In this document: positions 26,309 through 33,904 of the stretch, piece by piece | Position numbering within the stretch: the stretch's first letter is position 1 | Layout of the letters: every line of letters begins with the position of its first letter | Assembly (NCBI RefSeq): GCF_026340095.1 | Contig: NZ_JAPEPO010000002.1 | Location: 744,001-808,000, forward strand | DNA from: Streptomyces sp. NBC_01446 | Lineage (GTDB): Bacteria > Actinomycetota > Actinomycetes > Streptomycetales > Streptomycetaceae | Length of the DNA stretch: 64,000 bases | Direction: 5' to 3' | Made by a program: the position numbers and the translations under genes | The notes under the pieces: model-generated | Databases searched by the model: none | What the model was told of the DNA's origin: nothing | Seen by the model: only the letters and a program-made list of their open reading frames with translations

Positions 26309-26751
26309 AAGACCCGCCCGATGGTGGAGTGATCCAGGTTCGGGATGTCCTCGACCAGCGCGACATGCTTCTCCAGCAGCCGCAGGGACCACCGGGTATA
26401 GCCCTGGGGTGGCTGTGAGCATGCCATCGCGATCAGCCGGGCTTCGACCTCACCGGTCACCGGCGAGGGTACCGGCGGCAGCTCGCGCTTCTTCCGGGCG
26501 ATCGTGGCGTGAACATCGCCACCGGTCTCGGCGAACCGCTTGGCCACCAGCCGCAGTGTCTCGCCCGAGACTCCGGCCCGGGCCGCGACCGCGTCCTGCG
26601 AGCCGATCGCGCCTGCAGAGGTGTCGAGCGCGAGCAGCACCCGCGCCCTCCTGATCACCGAGGCTGGATGGATACCCGTCGTGGTTACCCGAACCAGCTC
26701 TTCACGATCAGCCGCGGTCAGCACCACCGGCCTCTTCTTCTGCGAACCCAT
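26281..26751 (-). CDS. IS630 transposase, N-terminal frame (OrfA)
   Basis: 156 residues starting MGSQKKRPVVLTAADREELVRV. It holds a helix-turn-helix DNA-binding region (AVAARAGVSGETLRLVAKRFAETGG) and a second one (GYTRWSLRLLEKHVALVEDIPNLDHSTIGRVLKK). GGGAG lies about 8 nt before the ATG at 26751. The frame ends with KKRNCVLI and a stop, just past a run of seven adenines (26302-26308 on the minus strand), where a -1 slip leads into the catalytic frame. Alone it lacks the DDE residues. Confidence 0.88.
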   Translation of the reverse strand: MGSQKKRPVVLTAADREELVRVTTTGIHPASVIRRARVLLALDTSAGAIGSQDAVAARAGVSGETLRLVAKRFAETGGDVHATIARKKRELPPVPSPVTGEVEARLIAMACSQPPQGYTRWSLRLLEKHVALVEDIPNLDHSTIGRVLKKRNCVLI

Positions 26752-27002
26752 CACCCCAACTCCCGTCCGGCAGAAGGGAAGCAACATCTGCCGGACCCCA
26801 CCATCCCAACCAAACAACCCAGAACTAAGCAACGACACGCTACTAGGGTCTCCGACCCTTACCGCACGCAGTCATGGCCGGCCGGCCGCCGCACCATCGT
26901 CGGCGTCCGGCCTGCTGATCCCTCTTCTACGTAGTGACGTGCCGGATACCGTTCTGGCGCAACTGGACCGGACGGCACGGTAGCCGCACTCCCGCTCGGC
27001 AC

Positions 27003-27515
27003 TCACCCGGTCGCCCCCTGAGCCGTAGGGCCGTCCTGCGTGTGCTCGGTGAAGCGGCCGATCGACTCGGCGACGACGATCGGCTTGTCGATGCCGTCCG
27101 CCTCGATGGTCATCTGCGTCAGGACGTTGACCTGTCCGGGCTTCACCACGTCGACCGACAGGAACGTTCCGCGCATCCGGATACGCGAGTTCACCGGCAG
27201 CGGAGAGATGAACCGGACTTTGTTGTAGCCGTAGTTGAGGCTGTGCGCGAAGCCGTCGAACGCCATCAGTTCCTCCATGAAGCGGGGACCTCGCGACAGG
27301 CTGTACAGGCCGTGCGCGATGGTCGATCCGAACGGGCTCTGCGCCGCACGCTCGGGATCGACATGGATCCACTGGTGATCGCCGGTCAGGTCGGCGAAGG
27401 CGTTGATCCGTTCCTGTGTCACGGTGTGCCACTGGGTCGGGCCGATCTCGGTGCCGATGAGGTTCACCAGATCTTCGACGGTCGTCGGGCGCAGCTGTGC
27501 CGCGGTCTCGGTCAT
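27003..27515 (-). CDS. MaoC-family (R)-enoyl-CoA hydratase
   Basis: 170 residues with the hotdog-fold hydratase motif FADLTGDHQWIHVDPERA, including the catalytic Asp and His, followed by FGSTIAHGLYSLS. It would hydrate an enoyl-CoA to a 3-hydroxyacyl-CoA. The ATG at 27515 has AGGAG 5 nt upstream; the frame open to 27575 would include the operator region. It is divergent from the thiolase gene across an intergenic region with two copies of the WTGAAYCCRRCKTCA site, so both are probably controlled by the same regulator. Confidence 0.9.
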   Translation of the reverse strand: MTETAAQLRPTTVEDLVNLIGTEIGPTQWHTVTQERINAFADLTGDHQWIHVDPERAAQSPFGSTIAHGLYSLSRGPRFMEELMAFDGFAHSLNYGYNKVRFISPLPVNSRIRMRGTFLSVDVVKPGQVNVLTQMTIEADGIDKPIVVAESIGRFTEHTQDGPTAQGATG

Positions 27516-27559
27516 GGCAGCTCCTGGAATCCGGGGGACGCCGACGACGGTATTCGAAG

Positions 27560-27576
27560 ATGAATCCGGCTTCAAT
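27560..27576. promoter_or_regulatory. Operator-like site A (MaoC/thiolase divergent promoter)
   Basis: ATGAATCCGGCTTCAAT, with a TGA-N8-TCA core, 45 bp before the MaoC ATG. It is one of four copies of the WTGAAYCCRRCKTCA consensus in this catabolic cluster. Confidence 0.6.
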
Positions 27577-27638
27577 ATCTGGACCGGATCACATCACTCC
27601 TTGACGTCATCCGCCACAGGCGGCACGCTCAGTAGGAC

Positions 27639-27655
27639 TTGAATCCGACGTCAAT
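27639..27655. promoter_or_regulatory. Operator-like site B (thiolase side)
   Basis: TTGAATCCGACGTCAAT, with TTGA and TCAA half-sites 8 bp apart. It lies 132 bp before the preferred thiolase start and about 80 bp from site A. Confidence 0.6.
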
Positions 27656-27787
27656 ACCGATATGTTCACATCCACGGACTGGCGGACTGCGCCACTCGAC
27701 AGTAGGGGGCAGCCCCTCAACGCCGTTCCCCTGCACCGCAGTTACCCATCCACATGCCGAACGGCTCAACAGACACCTGGAGCACCC

Positions 27788-28987
27788 TTGAGGCAAGCCG
27801 TCATCGTTTCGACCGCCCGCACCCCCATCGCCAAGGCCTACCGCGGCGCCTACAACGACACTCAGCCGCAGGAGCTCACGGCTCATGTGCTCGCGGCTGC
27901 CGTCGAGCGTGCCGGCCTGGAGGGCGGTGAGATCGAGGACGTGGTCATCGGCGTCGCCGCGCAGCAGGGCGCCAGCGGTTTCAACCTGGCACGGCAGGCG
28001 ATTCTGCGCGCCGGGATACCCGACTCCGTGCCCGGCATGACGATCGACCGGCAGTGCTCGTCGGGGCTCATGGCCATCGCCACGGCGGCGAAGCAAATCG
28101 TCCACGACGGCATGCAGATCGCCGTGGGCGGTGGCGCGGAGTCCATCTCGCTCGTGCAGAACGAACACGCCAACTCCTATCGCGCGCAGGACCCTTGGCT
28201 CACCGAGCATCGCCCGGACCTGTACTTCCCGATGCTCCGGACCGCCGAGATCGTCGCGGAGCGGTACGGGGTCAGCCGTGAACGGCAGGACGCGTTCGCG
28301 CTGCTGTCCCAGACGCGGACGGCCGCCGCGCAGGAGGCGGGCCGGTTCGACGCGGAGATCGTGCCACTGGACACGACCAAGCTCGTACAGGACAAGGCGA
28401 CCGGCGAGGTGCGCCGGGAGCAGGTCACGCTCACGGCCGACGAGGGCAATCGGCCCGGTACGACCCTTGACGGTCTGGGCACGTTGAAGGCGGTACTGCC
28501 GGACGGCGCCGCGGGAGCCGTCTCGACGGTGACGGCGGGCAATTCGTCCCAGCTCTCGGACGGGGCGTCGGCGTCGGTCCTGATGGAGGCCGCGGAGGCC
28601 GAGCGGCGCGGGCTCGAACCGCTCGGGGCGTATCGCGGTATCGCCGTGGCCGGGTGCGGGCCCGACGAGATGGGCATCGGGCCCGTGTTCGCGATCCCCA
28701 AGCTCCTCAAGGAACACGGGCTTTCGGTCGACGACGTCGGCCTGTGGGAGCTCAACGAGGCGTTCGCTTCCCAGGCGGTGCACTGCCGGGACGCGCTCGG
28801 CATCGATCCCGACCGGTGCAACGTCGACGGTGGCGCGATCGCGGTCGGCCATCCGTACGGCATGACCGGGGCTCGCCTGGTCGGCCACGCGCTCGTGGAG
28901 GGGCGGCGGCGCGGTGTCCGCCATGTGGTGATCACCATGTGTATCGGCGGAGGGATGGGGGCCGCCGGGCTCTTCGAGGTGCTCTGA
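27788..28987 (+). CDS. Acetyl-CoA acyltransferase (thiolase)
   Basis: 399 residues. The acylated nucleophile is Cys90 in MTIDRQCSSGLMA. The C-terminal active-site elements are NEAFASQ, GGAIAVGHPYGMTGARL and TMCIGGGMGAAG. It would cleave a 3-ketoacyl-CoA thiolytically. I prefer the TTG at 27788, since GGAG lies 5 nt upstream and RQAVIVSTARTPIAK is the usual family N-terminus. An ATG at 27662 would add 42 atypical residues. A strong hairpin follows the stop. Together with the MaoC hydratase it suggests a beta-oxidation-like sequence. Confidence 0.92.
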   Translation: MRQAVIVSTARTPIAKAYRGAYNDTQPQELTAHVLAAAVERAGLEGGEIEDVVIGVAAQQGASGFNLARQAILRAGIPDSVPGMTIDRQCSSGLMAIATAAKQIVHDGMQIAVGGGAESISLVQNEHANSYRAQDPWLTEHRPDLYFPMLRTAEIVAERYGVSRERQDAFALLSQTRTAAAQEAGRFDAEIVPLDTTKLVQDKATGEVRREQVTLTADEGNRPGTTLDGLGTLKAVLPDGAAGAVSTVTAGNSSQLSDGASASVLMEAAEAERRGLEPLGAYRGIAVAGCGPDEMGIGPVFAIPKLLKEHGLSVDDVGLWELNEAFASQAVHCRDALGIDPDRCNVDGGAIAVGHPYGMTGARLVGHALVEGRRRGVRHVVITMCIGGGMGAAGLFEVL

Positions 28988-29018
28988 CGGGTCCGAGGGA
29001 TTCCGAGAGGTCCCGAAC

Positions 29019-29058
29019 GGCTCCGGTGCCCGTGCCGCCTGACACGGGCACCGGAGCC
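29019..29058. terminator. Perfect 16-bp stem terminator between convergent genes
   Basis: GGCTCCGGTGCCCGTG (29019-29034) pairs perfectly with CACGGGCACCGGAGCC (29043-29058) over an 8-nt loop. It lies between the thiolase and the convergent ABM gene and can serve both strands. There is no long U-tract, as is common in Streptomyces. Confidence 0.85.
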
Positions 29059-29103
29059 ATCAGCACGTACGGACCACTGCGTGGCCGACGCGATCGCGCG
29101 TGC

Positions 29104-29421
29104 CTACAGTGCGCCCTTCTCGGCGTCACCCGCCGGGAGTGCGTCGAAGACGGCGACATCCGCTGGTCCCTCCAACGCGTCCTTCAGCGCGCGTCCGATC
29201 CCGGCGAGCGCGGCGCCCTTGCCGTGGATGTGGAGCGCTTCCTTGGACTCCCATTTCTCGACCATGACGAAGTGGCCGGTGGTGCCGGTCTTACGGTGCA
29301 GGGCCCAGCGGGCGCACCCCGGCTCCGCGTGCACATCGGCCGCGGCTTCCCGCAGTGTCTTCTCGACGAGTTCCTCCTGGCCGGGCTTGGCGATCATGGT
29401 GGCGATGATGACGTACGACAT
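29104..29421 (-). CDS. ABM (antibiotic biosynthesis monooxygenase) domain protein
   Basis: 105 residues, starting MSYVIIATMIAKPGQEELVEKTLREAAADVHAEPGCARWALHRK and continuing GHFVMVEKWESKEALHIHGKGAALAGI. This matches the dimeric ferredoxin-like ABM fold, which covers small cofactor-free monooxygenases and related enzymes. ATG 29421 has AAGGAG upstream. It follows the phosphotransferase by 51 bp in the same direction and is probably co-transcribed. A role in the neighbouring catabolic pathway is inferred only from position. Confidence 0.85.
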   Translation of the reverse strand: MSYVIIATMIAKPGQEELVEKTLREAAADVHAEPGCARWALHRKTGTTGHFVMVEKWESKEALHIHGKGAALAGIGRALKDALEGPADVAVFDALPAGDAEKGAL

Positions 29422-29472
29422 GGGGTGCCTCTCCTTGAGTTGGGCGATGGGCCGGCGGCGCATGGCCCAGTG

Positions 29473-30522
29473 TCAGAGGCCGTAGTGGGTGGCCAGTGCC
29501 CAGGCCTGGTCGACCATCTGGTCGATGTAGGCGGTGCTGGGCGGGCCGCCCTCCGCGGCGTTGCGTGGCTCGTCGAGGGCGCGTCGCAGGACGCCTTCGC
29601 CGATGACCGCCACCTTCCACACGGCAAGTACGTGCCAGAAGGCTAGCTCCGGCCCGATGTCGCGGCCGCTCGACCTGGCATAGCTCTGGATGAGCTCGTC
29701 GCGTCGGGCAAAGCCGTCCAGTGCCGTGACGCCGAGGGCGGGGCGATCCGCCGGGACTTCGCCGGGCTCGGGCCAGTAGGCGAGCAGGGTGCCCAGGTCG
29801 GCCATCGGGTCGCCGAGCGTCGACAGCTCCCAGTCGAGCGCGGCGCGTACGGTGCCGGTGTCCGGCGAGCAGATCACGTTGCGGACGTGCAGGTCTCCGT
29901 GGACCAGGACGAGGCTCTGCCGCTCGGGGACGCGGCGGCGGAGCAGCTCGGTGAGCCGGTCGAGGGCGGGCAGGTCGCGGGTGCGGCTCTGTTCCCACTG
30001 CCGGGACCATCGCTTCAACTGCCGTTCGGCGTAAGGCCGGTGACTCGCGAGGTCGTGCAGACCGGTCTTCTCCAGGTCCACCGCATGGATCGCGGCGAGG
30101 GTGCGTGTCAGCGACGGCCCCAGGCCCGCACGCACCGGAGTGGGCAGGGCCTCGGCCACGTCCAGGCCGTCGAGCACGATCCCGTCGACGTGCTCCATCA
30201 CCAGGTGGTGCACGCCGCCGTCGTCACACAGGCCGACCACGGCGGGTACTGGGACCTGAGTGCCGGTGAGTGCCGCCAGGATGCGGTGTTCGCGCCCGAT
30301 GTCGTGGGCGGTGGGAAGCAGGGTGCCGAGCGGCGGACGGCGGACCACCCAGCAGTGGCCGTCGTCGTCGTCGACGCGGTAGGTGAGGTTGCTCTGGCCG
30401 AGGCCGATGCGCCGGGCGGTGAGCGGACCGGTCACGTGCTCGCCCCGCTTGCCCAGCCATCGGGCGAGCGCGCCGAGGTCGGTGCCCGCCGGCGCCCCGG
30501 CGTGGGCGTCGACGGACTTCAT
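29473..30522 (-). CDS. Phosphotransferase family protein (APH/ACAD10-like)
   Basis: 349 residues of the aminoglycoside-phosphotransferase-like kinase fold. Motifs are SNLTYRVDDDDGHCWVVRRPP (nucleotide-binding lysine/arginine strand), LVLVHGDLHVRNVICSP (catalytic loop HGDLHVRN) and ALDWELSTLGDPMADLG (metal-binding DxE). This COG3173-type group commonly sits beside acyl-CoA dehydrogenases and is thought to phosphorylate hydroxyacyl substrates; the substrate here is unknown. The ATG overlaps the stop of a 17-codon leader frame. Its upstream region is where the TnpB element begins, so the original promoter may have been displaced. Confidence 0.88.
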   Translation of the reverse strand: MKSVDAHAGAPAGTDLGALARWLGKRGEHVTGPLTARRIGLGQSNLTYRVDDDDGHCWVVRRPPLGTLLPTAHDIGREHRILAALTGTQVPVPAVVGLCDDGGVHHLVMEHVDGIVLDGLDVAEALPTPVRAGLGPSLTRTLAAIHAVDLEKTGLHDLASHRPYAERQLKRWSRQWEQSRTRDLPALDRLTELLRRRVPERQSLVLVHGDLHVRNVICSPDTGTVRAALDWELSTLGDPMADLGTLLAYWPEPGEVPADRPALGVTALDGFARRDELIQSYARSSGRDIGPELAFWHVLAVWKVAVIGEGVLRRALDEPRNAAEGGPPSTAYIDQMVDQAWALATHYGL

Positions 30523-30572
30523 ACGGCGCCCGGGCCGTGGGACAGCTCGAACACGAATCCTCCAACGGTCAT
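30519..30572 (-). CDS. 17-codon leader frame coupled to the phosphotransferase
   Basis: ATG at 30570-30572 with AAAGGA 5 nt upstream opens MTVGGFVFELSHGPGAV and stops at TGA 30519-30521, overlapping the phosphotransferase ATG (TATGA). Either it is a leader coupling translation, or it is the truncated remnant of an upstream gene cut by the TnpB insertion. I cannot tell which. Confidence 0.35.
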   Translation of the reverse strand: MTVGGFVFELSHGPGAV

Positions 30573-30677
30573 CTGATTCCTTTCGTGGATACCCCAGCCT
30601 TCAGGCTGGCGAACAAACGAAATCCCTGCGGAGCAGGGCAAGGGGCGGGGTTTCGCCGCCAAGGCGAAAGACCGTAC

Positions 30678-30702
30678 TGTGACCCGCATTTGACTGGTCA
30701 CA
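30678..30702. promoter_or_regulatory. Dyad just upstream of tnpB
   Basis: TGTGACC (30678-30684) and GGTCACA (30696-30702) form a perfect 7-bp inverted repeat with 11-bp spacing, ending 25 bp before the tnpB ATG. The position suits an operator or a left-end folding element of the transposon. Confidence 0.4.
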
Positions 30703-30726
30703 GTTTGCCCCAATAGTTTGTGAGCC

Positions 30727-31920
30727 ATGGCCACTACGTGCGTGAAGCGGGCGTTCAAGTACCGCTTCTATCCGACGGATGCGCAGGCGGCGGAGCTGTC
30801 GCGCACCTTCGGATGCGTGCGGAAGGTCTACAACCTGGCACTCGCCGCCCGCACTGAGGCGTGGACGCGGCAGAAGCGGGTGAACTACAACCAGACGTCG
30901 GCGATGCTGACGGCCTGGAAGAAGACCGAGGAGCTGGCCTACCTCAACGACGTTTCCTCCGTCCCGCTTCAGCAGTGTCTGCGGCATCTGCAGACGGCGT
31001 TCGCGAACTTCTTGGGCAAGCGGGCCAAGTACCCGCGTTTCAAGTCGAGGAAGAAGTCGCGGAAGTCCGCCGAGTACACGACCAGCGGTTTCCGGTTCCG
31101 TGACGGGAAGTTGACGCTTGCGAAGATGCGTGAGCCGCTGGACATCGTGTGGTCGCGTCAGCCCCCCGAGGGGGCATCGCCGTCCACGGTGACCGTGTCC
31201 CAGGACGCGGCGGGACGCTGGTTCGTGTCCATGCTGTGCGACGACCCCACTGTCAAGCCACTCCCGAAGACGGATACGGCGGTCGGCATCGATGTAGGTC
31301 TCGACCATCTACTGACTCTCTCGACCGGGGAGAAGATCACCAATCCCCGGCATGAGCGCAAGGACCGTGCCCGGCTCGCCCTGGCTCAGCGCCGCCTGGC
31401 GAAGAAGGCCAAGGGGTCGAACAATCGGGTCAAGGCCCGCCGGAAGGTTGCCAGGATCCATGCCCGGATCGCCGACCGCAGGCGTGACAACCTGCACAAA
31501 CTCACCTCGAAGCTCGTGCGTGAAAACCAAACGCTCGTGATCGAGGACCTGACCGTCCGCAACATGGTCAAGAACCGGCACCTGGCCCGCGCCGTCTCGG
31601 ACGCGGCATGGTCGGAGTTCCGGAGCATGCTGGAGTACAAGGCCGCCTGGTACGGACGCGAGGTGATCACCGTCGACCGGTGGTTCCCCTCCTCCAAGCT
31701 CTGCCACGCCTGCGGCACCCTCCAGGAGAAGATGCCGCTGAGCGTCCGCACCTGGACGTGCGGCTGCGGAACGACCCACGACAGGGACGTGAACGCGGCG
31801 AAGAACCTGAAGGCCGCCGGGCTGGCGGTTTCGGCCTGTGGAGCCGGTGTAAGACCTCAACGGAGTTCTCCGGGCGGGCAGTCGGCAATGAAGCAGGAAA
31901 CCCCACGGCGCAAGCCGTAG
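30727..31920 (+). CDS. tnpB: TnpB RNA-guided nuclease of an IS605-type element
   Basis: 397 residues, the ancestor-type of Cas12 nucleases. The RuvC residues are present: Asp189 (VGIDVGLDHLL), Glu273 (LVIEDLTVRNM) and the DRD motif at 352-354 (HDRDVNAAKNL). The zinc finger is KLCHACGTLQEK...WTCGCG. The N-terminal HTH-like part (KYRFYPTDAQAAELSRTFGCVRKVYNLALAAR) is intact, so the protein appears functional. TnpB uses an RNA from the element's right end to cut DNA at the donor site (established for ISDra2-type TnpB). No tnpA partner lies here. Confidence 0.95.
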   Translation: MATTCVKRAFKYRFYPTDAQAAELSRTFGCVRKVYNLALAARTEAWTRQKRVNYNQTSAMLTAWKKTEELAYLNDVSSVPLQQCLRHLQTAFANFLGKRAKYPRFKSRKKSRKSAEYTTSGFRFRDGKLTLAKMREPLDIVWSRQPPEGASPSTVTVSQDAAGRWFVSMLCDDPTVKPLPKTDTAVGIDVGLDHLLTLSTGEKITNPRHERKDRARLALAQRRLAKKAKGSNNRVKARRKVARIHARIADRRRDNLHKLTSKLVRENQTLVIEDLTVRNMVKNRHLARAVSDAAWSEFRSMLEYKAAWYGREVITVDRWFPSSKLCHACGTLQEKMPLSVRTWTCGCGTTHDRDVNAAKNLKAAGLAVSACGAGVRPQRSSPGGQSAMKQETPRRKP

Positions 31921-31954
31921 GAATCCCCCTCGTTCACGAGGGGGAGGAAGTCAA
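31750..31954 (+). ncRNA. Probable omega/reRNA at the 3' end of tnpB
   Basis: By analogy with characterised TnpB systems, the guide scaffold overlaps the end of tnpB and the right end. The hairpin CCCCCTCG-TTCA-CGAGGGGG at 31925-31944 is the expected terminal stem, and the guide would start just after GAGGAAGTCAA, near 31955. The 5' boundary given is arbitrary. Confidence 0.35.
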
Positions 31955-32055
31955 GTCTCTTACGGTTTCACCGACGGGCCGCCCGGCGCGAGATTCACGC
32001 GCGTTCCGCCCTCATCAGGCACGGGCGGTGCGCAGCAACGATGTGCTGCGTCAGG

Positions 32056-32868
32056 TCACTTCACCGCATCCTGGTAGCGCCGCATGCCGCGCAGCCACCG
32101 GTCGTAGTCGCTGCCCTTGTGGCGGTAGAAGTCGAGTACCTGCGGGTGCGGAAGGACGAGGAACCGTTCGTCGCCGACCGCCTCCATCACGTGGTCGGCG
32201 ACGTCGAGCGGCCGCAGCAGCTCGCCGGAGTCCAACACGGCGCGTGCCGCTGCTCGTTCGACCGGATCGTCCGACCGGGTGCCGGACATGAGCAGTTCGG
32301 TCTCGACCCCCTGCGGGCACAGGCAGCTCACCCGTACCCCGCTGTCCCCGTACGTCACCGAGAGCCACTCGGCGAACGCCACGGCGCCGTGCTTGCTGAC
32401 GGAGTACGTCGCGGAGCCGATCTGCGTGAGCAGGCCGGCGGCCGAGGCCGTACTGAAGAAGTAGCCGGCGCCGCGCTCGACCCAGCGTGGCACCAGCAGT
32501 TTCGCGGCACGCACGTGCGCCATCACGTTGACGTCGAGCGACCGGCTCCACTCCTCCTCGCTCGCGTCGAGCCCCGCGCCACCGCCGACCCCGGCGTTCG
32601 CGAAGTACAGGTCGACCGGTCCGAACCGCTGCTCGGCCGCATCGACGATCCGCTCCAGATCCGCCGTCGACGCGGCATTGCCCGCCACTGCCCCGACCCG
32701 CTCGCCGTGCGAACCGGCCAGCAGTTTGACCGTCGTCTCCAGGCGACCGGCGTCGAGGTCCGTCAGCAGGACGCCTTGAGCGTCGTGTTCCAGGAGGCGC
32801 TGGGCGATGGCAGCGCCGATGCCGCCCGCCGCTCCCGTGACGATGGCGACTTTCCCGTTGATCTGCAC
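32056..32868 (-). CDS. Short-chain dehydrogenase/reductase
   Basis: 270 residues with the classical SDR layout: the cofactor motif TGAAGGIGAAIA near residues 11-22, an Asp after beta-2 (LLTDLD) suggesting NAD(H) preference, NAG in YFANAGVGGG, a catalytic Ser in FSTASAAG and YSVSK (Tyr, Lys). The product would oxidise or reduce a hydroxyl or keto group of a pathway intermediate. Operator-like site C lies 54 bp upstream of the ATG, linking it to the same regulon as the MaoC, thiolase and crotonase genes. Confidence 0.9.
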   Translation of the reverse strand: MQINGKVAIVTGAAGGIGAAIAQRLLEHDAQGVLLTDLDAGRLETTVKLLAGSHGERVGAVAGNAASTADLERIVDAAEQRFGPVDLYFANAGVGGGAGLDASEEEWSRSLDVNVMAHVRAAKLLVPRWVERGAGYFFSTASAAGLLTQIGSATYSVSKHGAVAFAEWLSVTYGDSGVRVSCLCPQGVETELLMSGTRSDDPVERAAARAVLDSGELLRPLDVADHVMEAVGDERFLVLPHPQVLDFYRHKGSDYDRWLRGMRRYQDAVK

Positions 32869-32921
32869 GAACTCTCCCGTTCAGTTGCTCGACCGGCTCT
32901 CCTCAGGCCTCTGCACCGTAG

Positions 32922-32938
32922 ATGAATCCGGCGTCACC
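32922..32938. promoter_or_regulatory. Operator-like site C (SDR promoter)
   Basis: ATGAATCCGGCGTCACC, sharing the 10-bp stretch TGAATCCGGC with site A and the TGA-N8-TCA core. It stands 54 bp before the SDR start. Confidence 0.6.
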
Positions 32939-32984
32939 TTCAATGACTTGTGCCATGGACGGCTCGGCCCGCCCGGAGCGCACG

Positions 32985-33857
32985 TCAGTCCTTCAGTCGC
33001 GCCGCGGCCCATGGCATCAACTCCGTTGCCAGGGACCGGCTCCAGGGCCGCACCAGGTCACGCAGCTCGGCGCAGCCGTCGCGTCCCAGGGCGGTGTAGG
33101 GCGCGGCGGCCAACCGGTCCGTGGCCGCCTCCACGGCCGATCGCCGCTCCTTCCCCTCCGCCGTGAAGGCCAGCTCGGGCCCGCTCGCGAGCCACCCCCG
33201 GGTACGCAGCCCCTCCACCGCCCCGGCCCATTCGTCCGGCGTCCAGGAGCGCGTCGTCCGCAGGGCCTCGGCGCCCACCGGCCCGGCCGCGGCATGGGTG
33301 ACCAGCGCCTCGATGCCGCTCAGCCCGGCGTCCAGGAGCGCCGTCACATGGCCGTCTCCCCGGAATTCACGCAGCAGCGTCTGGGCATGCCACAGCACGA
33401 GATGCGGCTCGTCGGGCCAGGGCAGTGCGGCATGCGCGGCGAACAGGGGCCTGCCGTGCAGGTGTGCCGGCGTGGATTCCGCGGCTCGCCTGCCCAGCTC
33501 CGCGGCCCGCCGAAGCTCTTCCGATGCGAGAACCCCGGCCCCGAGGATTCTGCGCAGCGTCGCGTCGATGCCTGCCAGCCGTGCGGCGAGGAATTCCTCG
33601 GGCGGAGCGGTCCGCCAGGCGGCGGGAAGCGCTGCCCGTACGGCCTTCGGGTTGAAGTTGTAGAAGGTGGCGATCACGACTTCCGGTGCGACCGGGCCCA
33701 GGGCCGCCGCACGGGAGGCGAAGTATCCGGGCCCGCTCTCCACTCCCAGTGCCGCGTAGGCGGCGTGTGCCTCGGGCGAGAAGTAGACCGCGCCGTGGTA
33801 GGGCTCGAGCGTCTGCCAGGTCTCGCGGGCGTAGGCCGGTGCGTGTGTCGTCGTCAT
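32985..33857 (-). CDS. SCO6745 family protein
   Basis: 290 residues beginning MTTTHAPAYARETWQTLEPYHGAVYFSPEAHAAYAALGVESGPGYFASRAAALGPV. It is all-helical with a winged-helix-like C-terminal part (WAGAVEGLRTRGWLA...LAFTAEGKERRSAVEAATDRLAA). I recognise it as the SCO6745 family, common in Streptomyces and mycobacteria and frequently near lipid-catabolism genes, with no established activity known to me. It follows the acyl-CoA synthetase by 47 bp in the same direction and is likely the last gene of the crotonase-synthetase operon. Confidence 0.85.
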   Translation of the reverse strand: MTTTHAPAYARETWQTLEPYHGAVYFSPEAHAAYAALGVESGPGYFASRAAALGPVAPEVVIATFYNFNPKAVRAALPAAWRTAPPEEFLAARLAGIDATLRRILGAGVLASEELRRAAELGRRAAESTPAHLHGRPLFAAHAALPWPDEPHLVLWHAQTLLREFRGDGHVTALLDAGLSGIEALVTHAAAGPVGAEALRTTRSWTPDEWAGAVEGLRTRGWLASGPELAFTAEGKERRSAVEAATDRLAAAPYTALGRDGCAELRDLVRPWSRSLATELMPWAAARLKD

Positions 33858-33904
33858 GCGTGTGTCCCGTCACTGGTTCGAGGCGTTCCAGGAGGCGCGG
33901 TTGC

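Larger units (their letters stand above)
25596..26843 (-). mobile_element. IS630-family insertion sequence (1248 bp)
   Basis: The ends are related inverted repeats: left GTAGACCGTCGTAGCT, and right (reverse complement) GTAGCGTGTCGTTGCT, with about 20 matches in 28 positions. TA dinucleotides flank both ends (25594-25595 and 26844-26845), the target duplication typical of IS630/Tc1. Inside are two overlapping transposase frames on the minus strand. Removing the element and one TA restores CC-TAG-GG, so it landed in the TAG stop codon of the neighbouring gene. Confidence 0.9.
30587..31956 (+). mobile_element. IS200/IS605-type element carrying only tnpB
   Basis: The element contains a full tnpB but no Y1 transposase (tnpA). 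Left-end hairpins are CCAGCC/GGCTGG (30594-30609), CCCTGC/GCAGGG (30624-30638) and TTTCGCC/GGCGAAA (30651-30669). The right-end hairpin is CCCCCTCG/CGAGGGGG (31925-31944), followed by GAGGAAGTCAAG. IS605 elements have no inverted or target repeats, so the exact ends are estimates. It sits between the phosphotransferase and SDR genes of the catabolic cluster. Confidence 0.75.

Noticed and set aside
26938..26979. CGTGCCG ... CGGCACG stem downstream of the MaoC gene
   Set aside because: The loop is 28 nt and the stem just 7 bp; not distinguishable from chance in this base composition.
30587..31956. TnpB as a CRISPR Cas12 effector
   Set aside because: 397 residues, hairpin ends typical of IS605 elements, and no repeat array or adaptation genes nearby.
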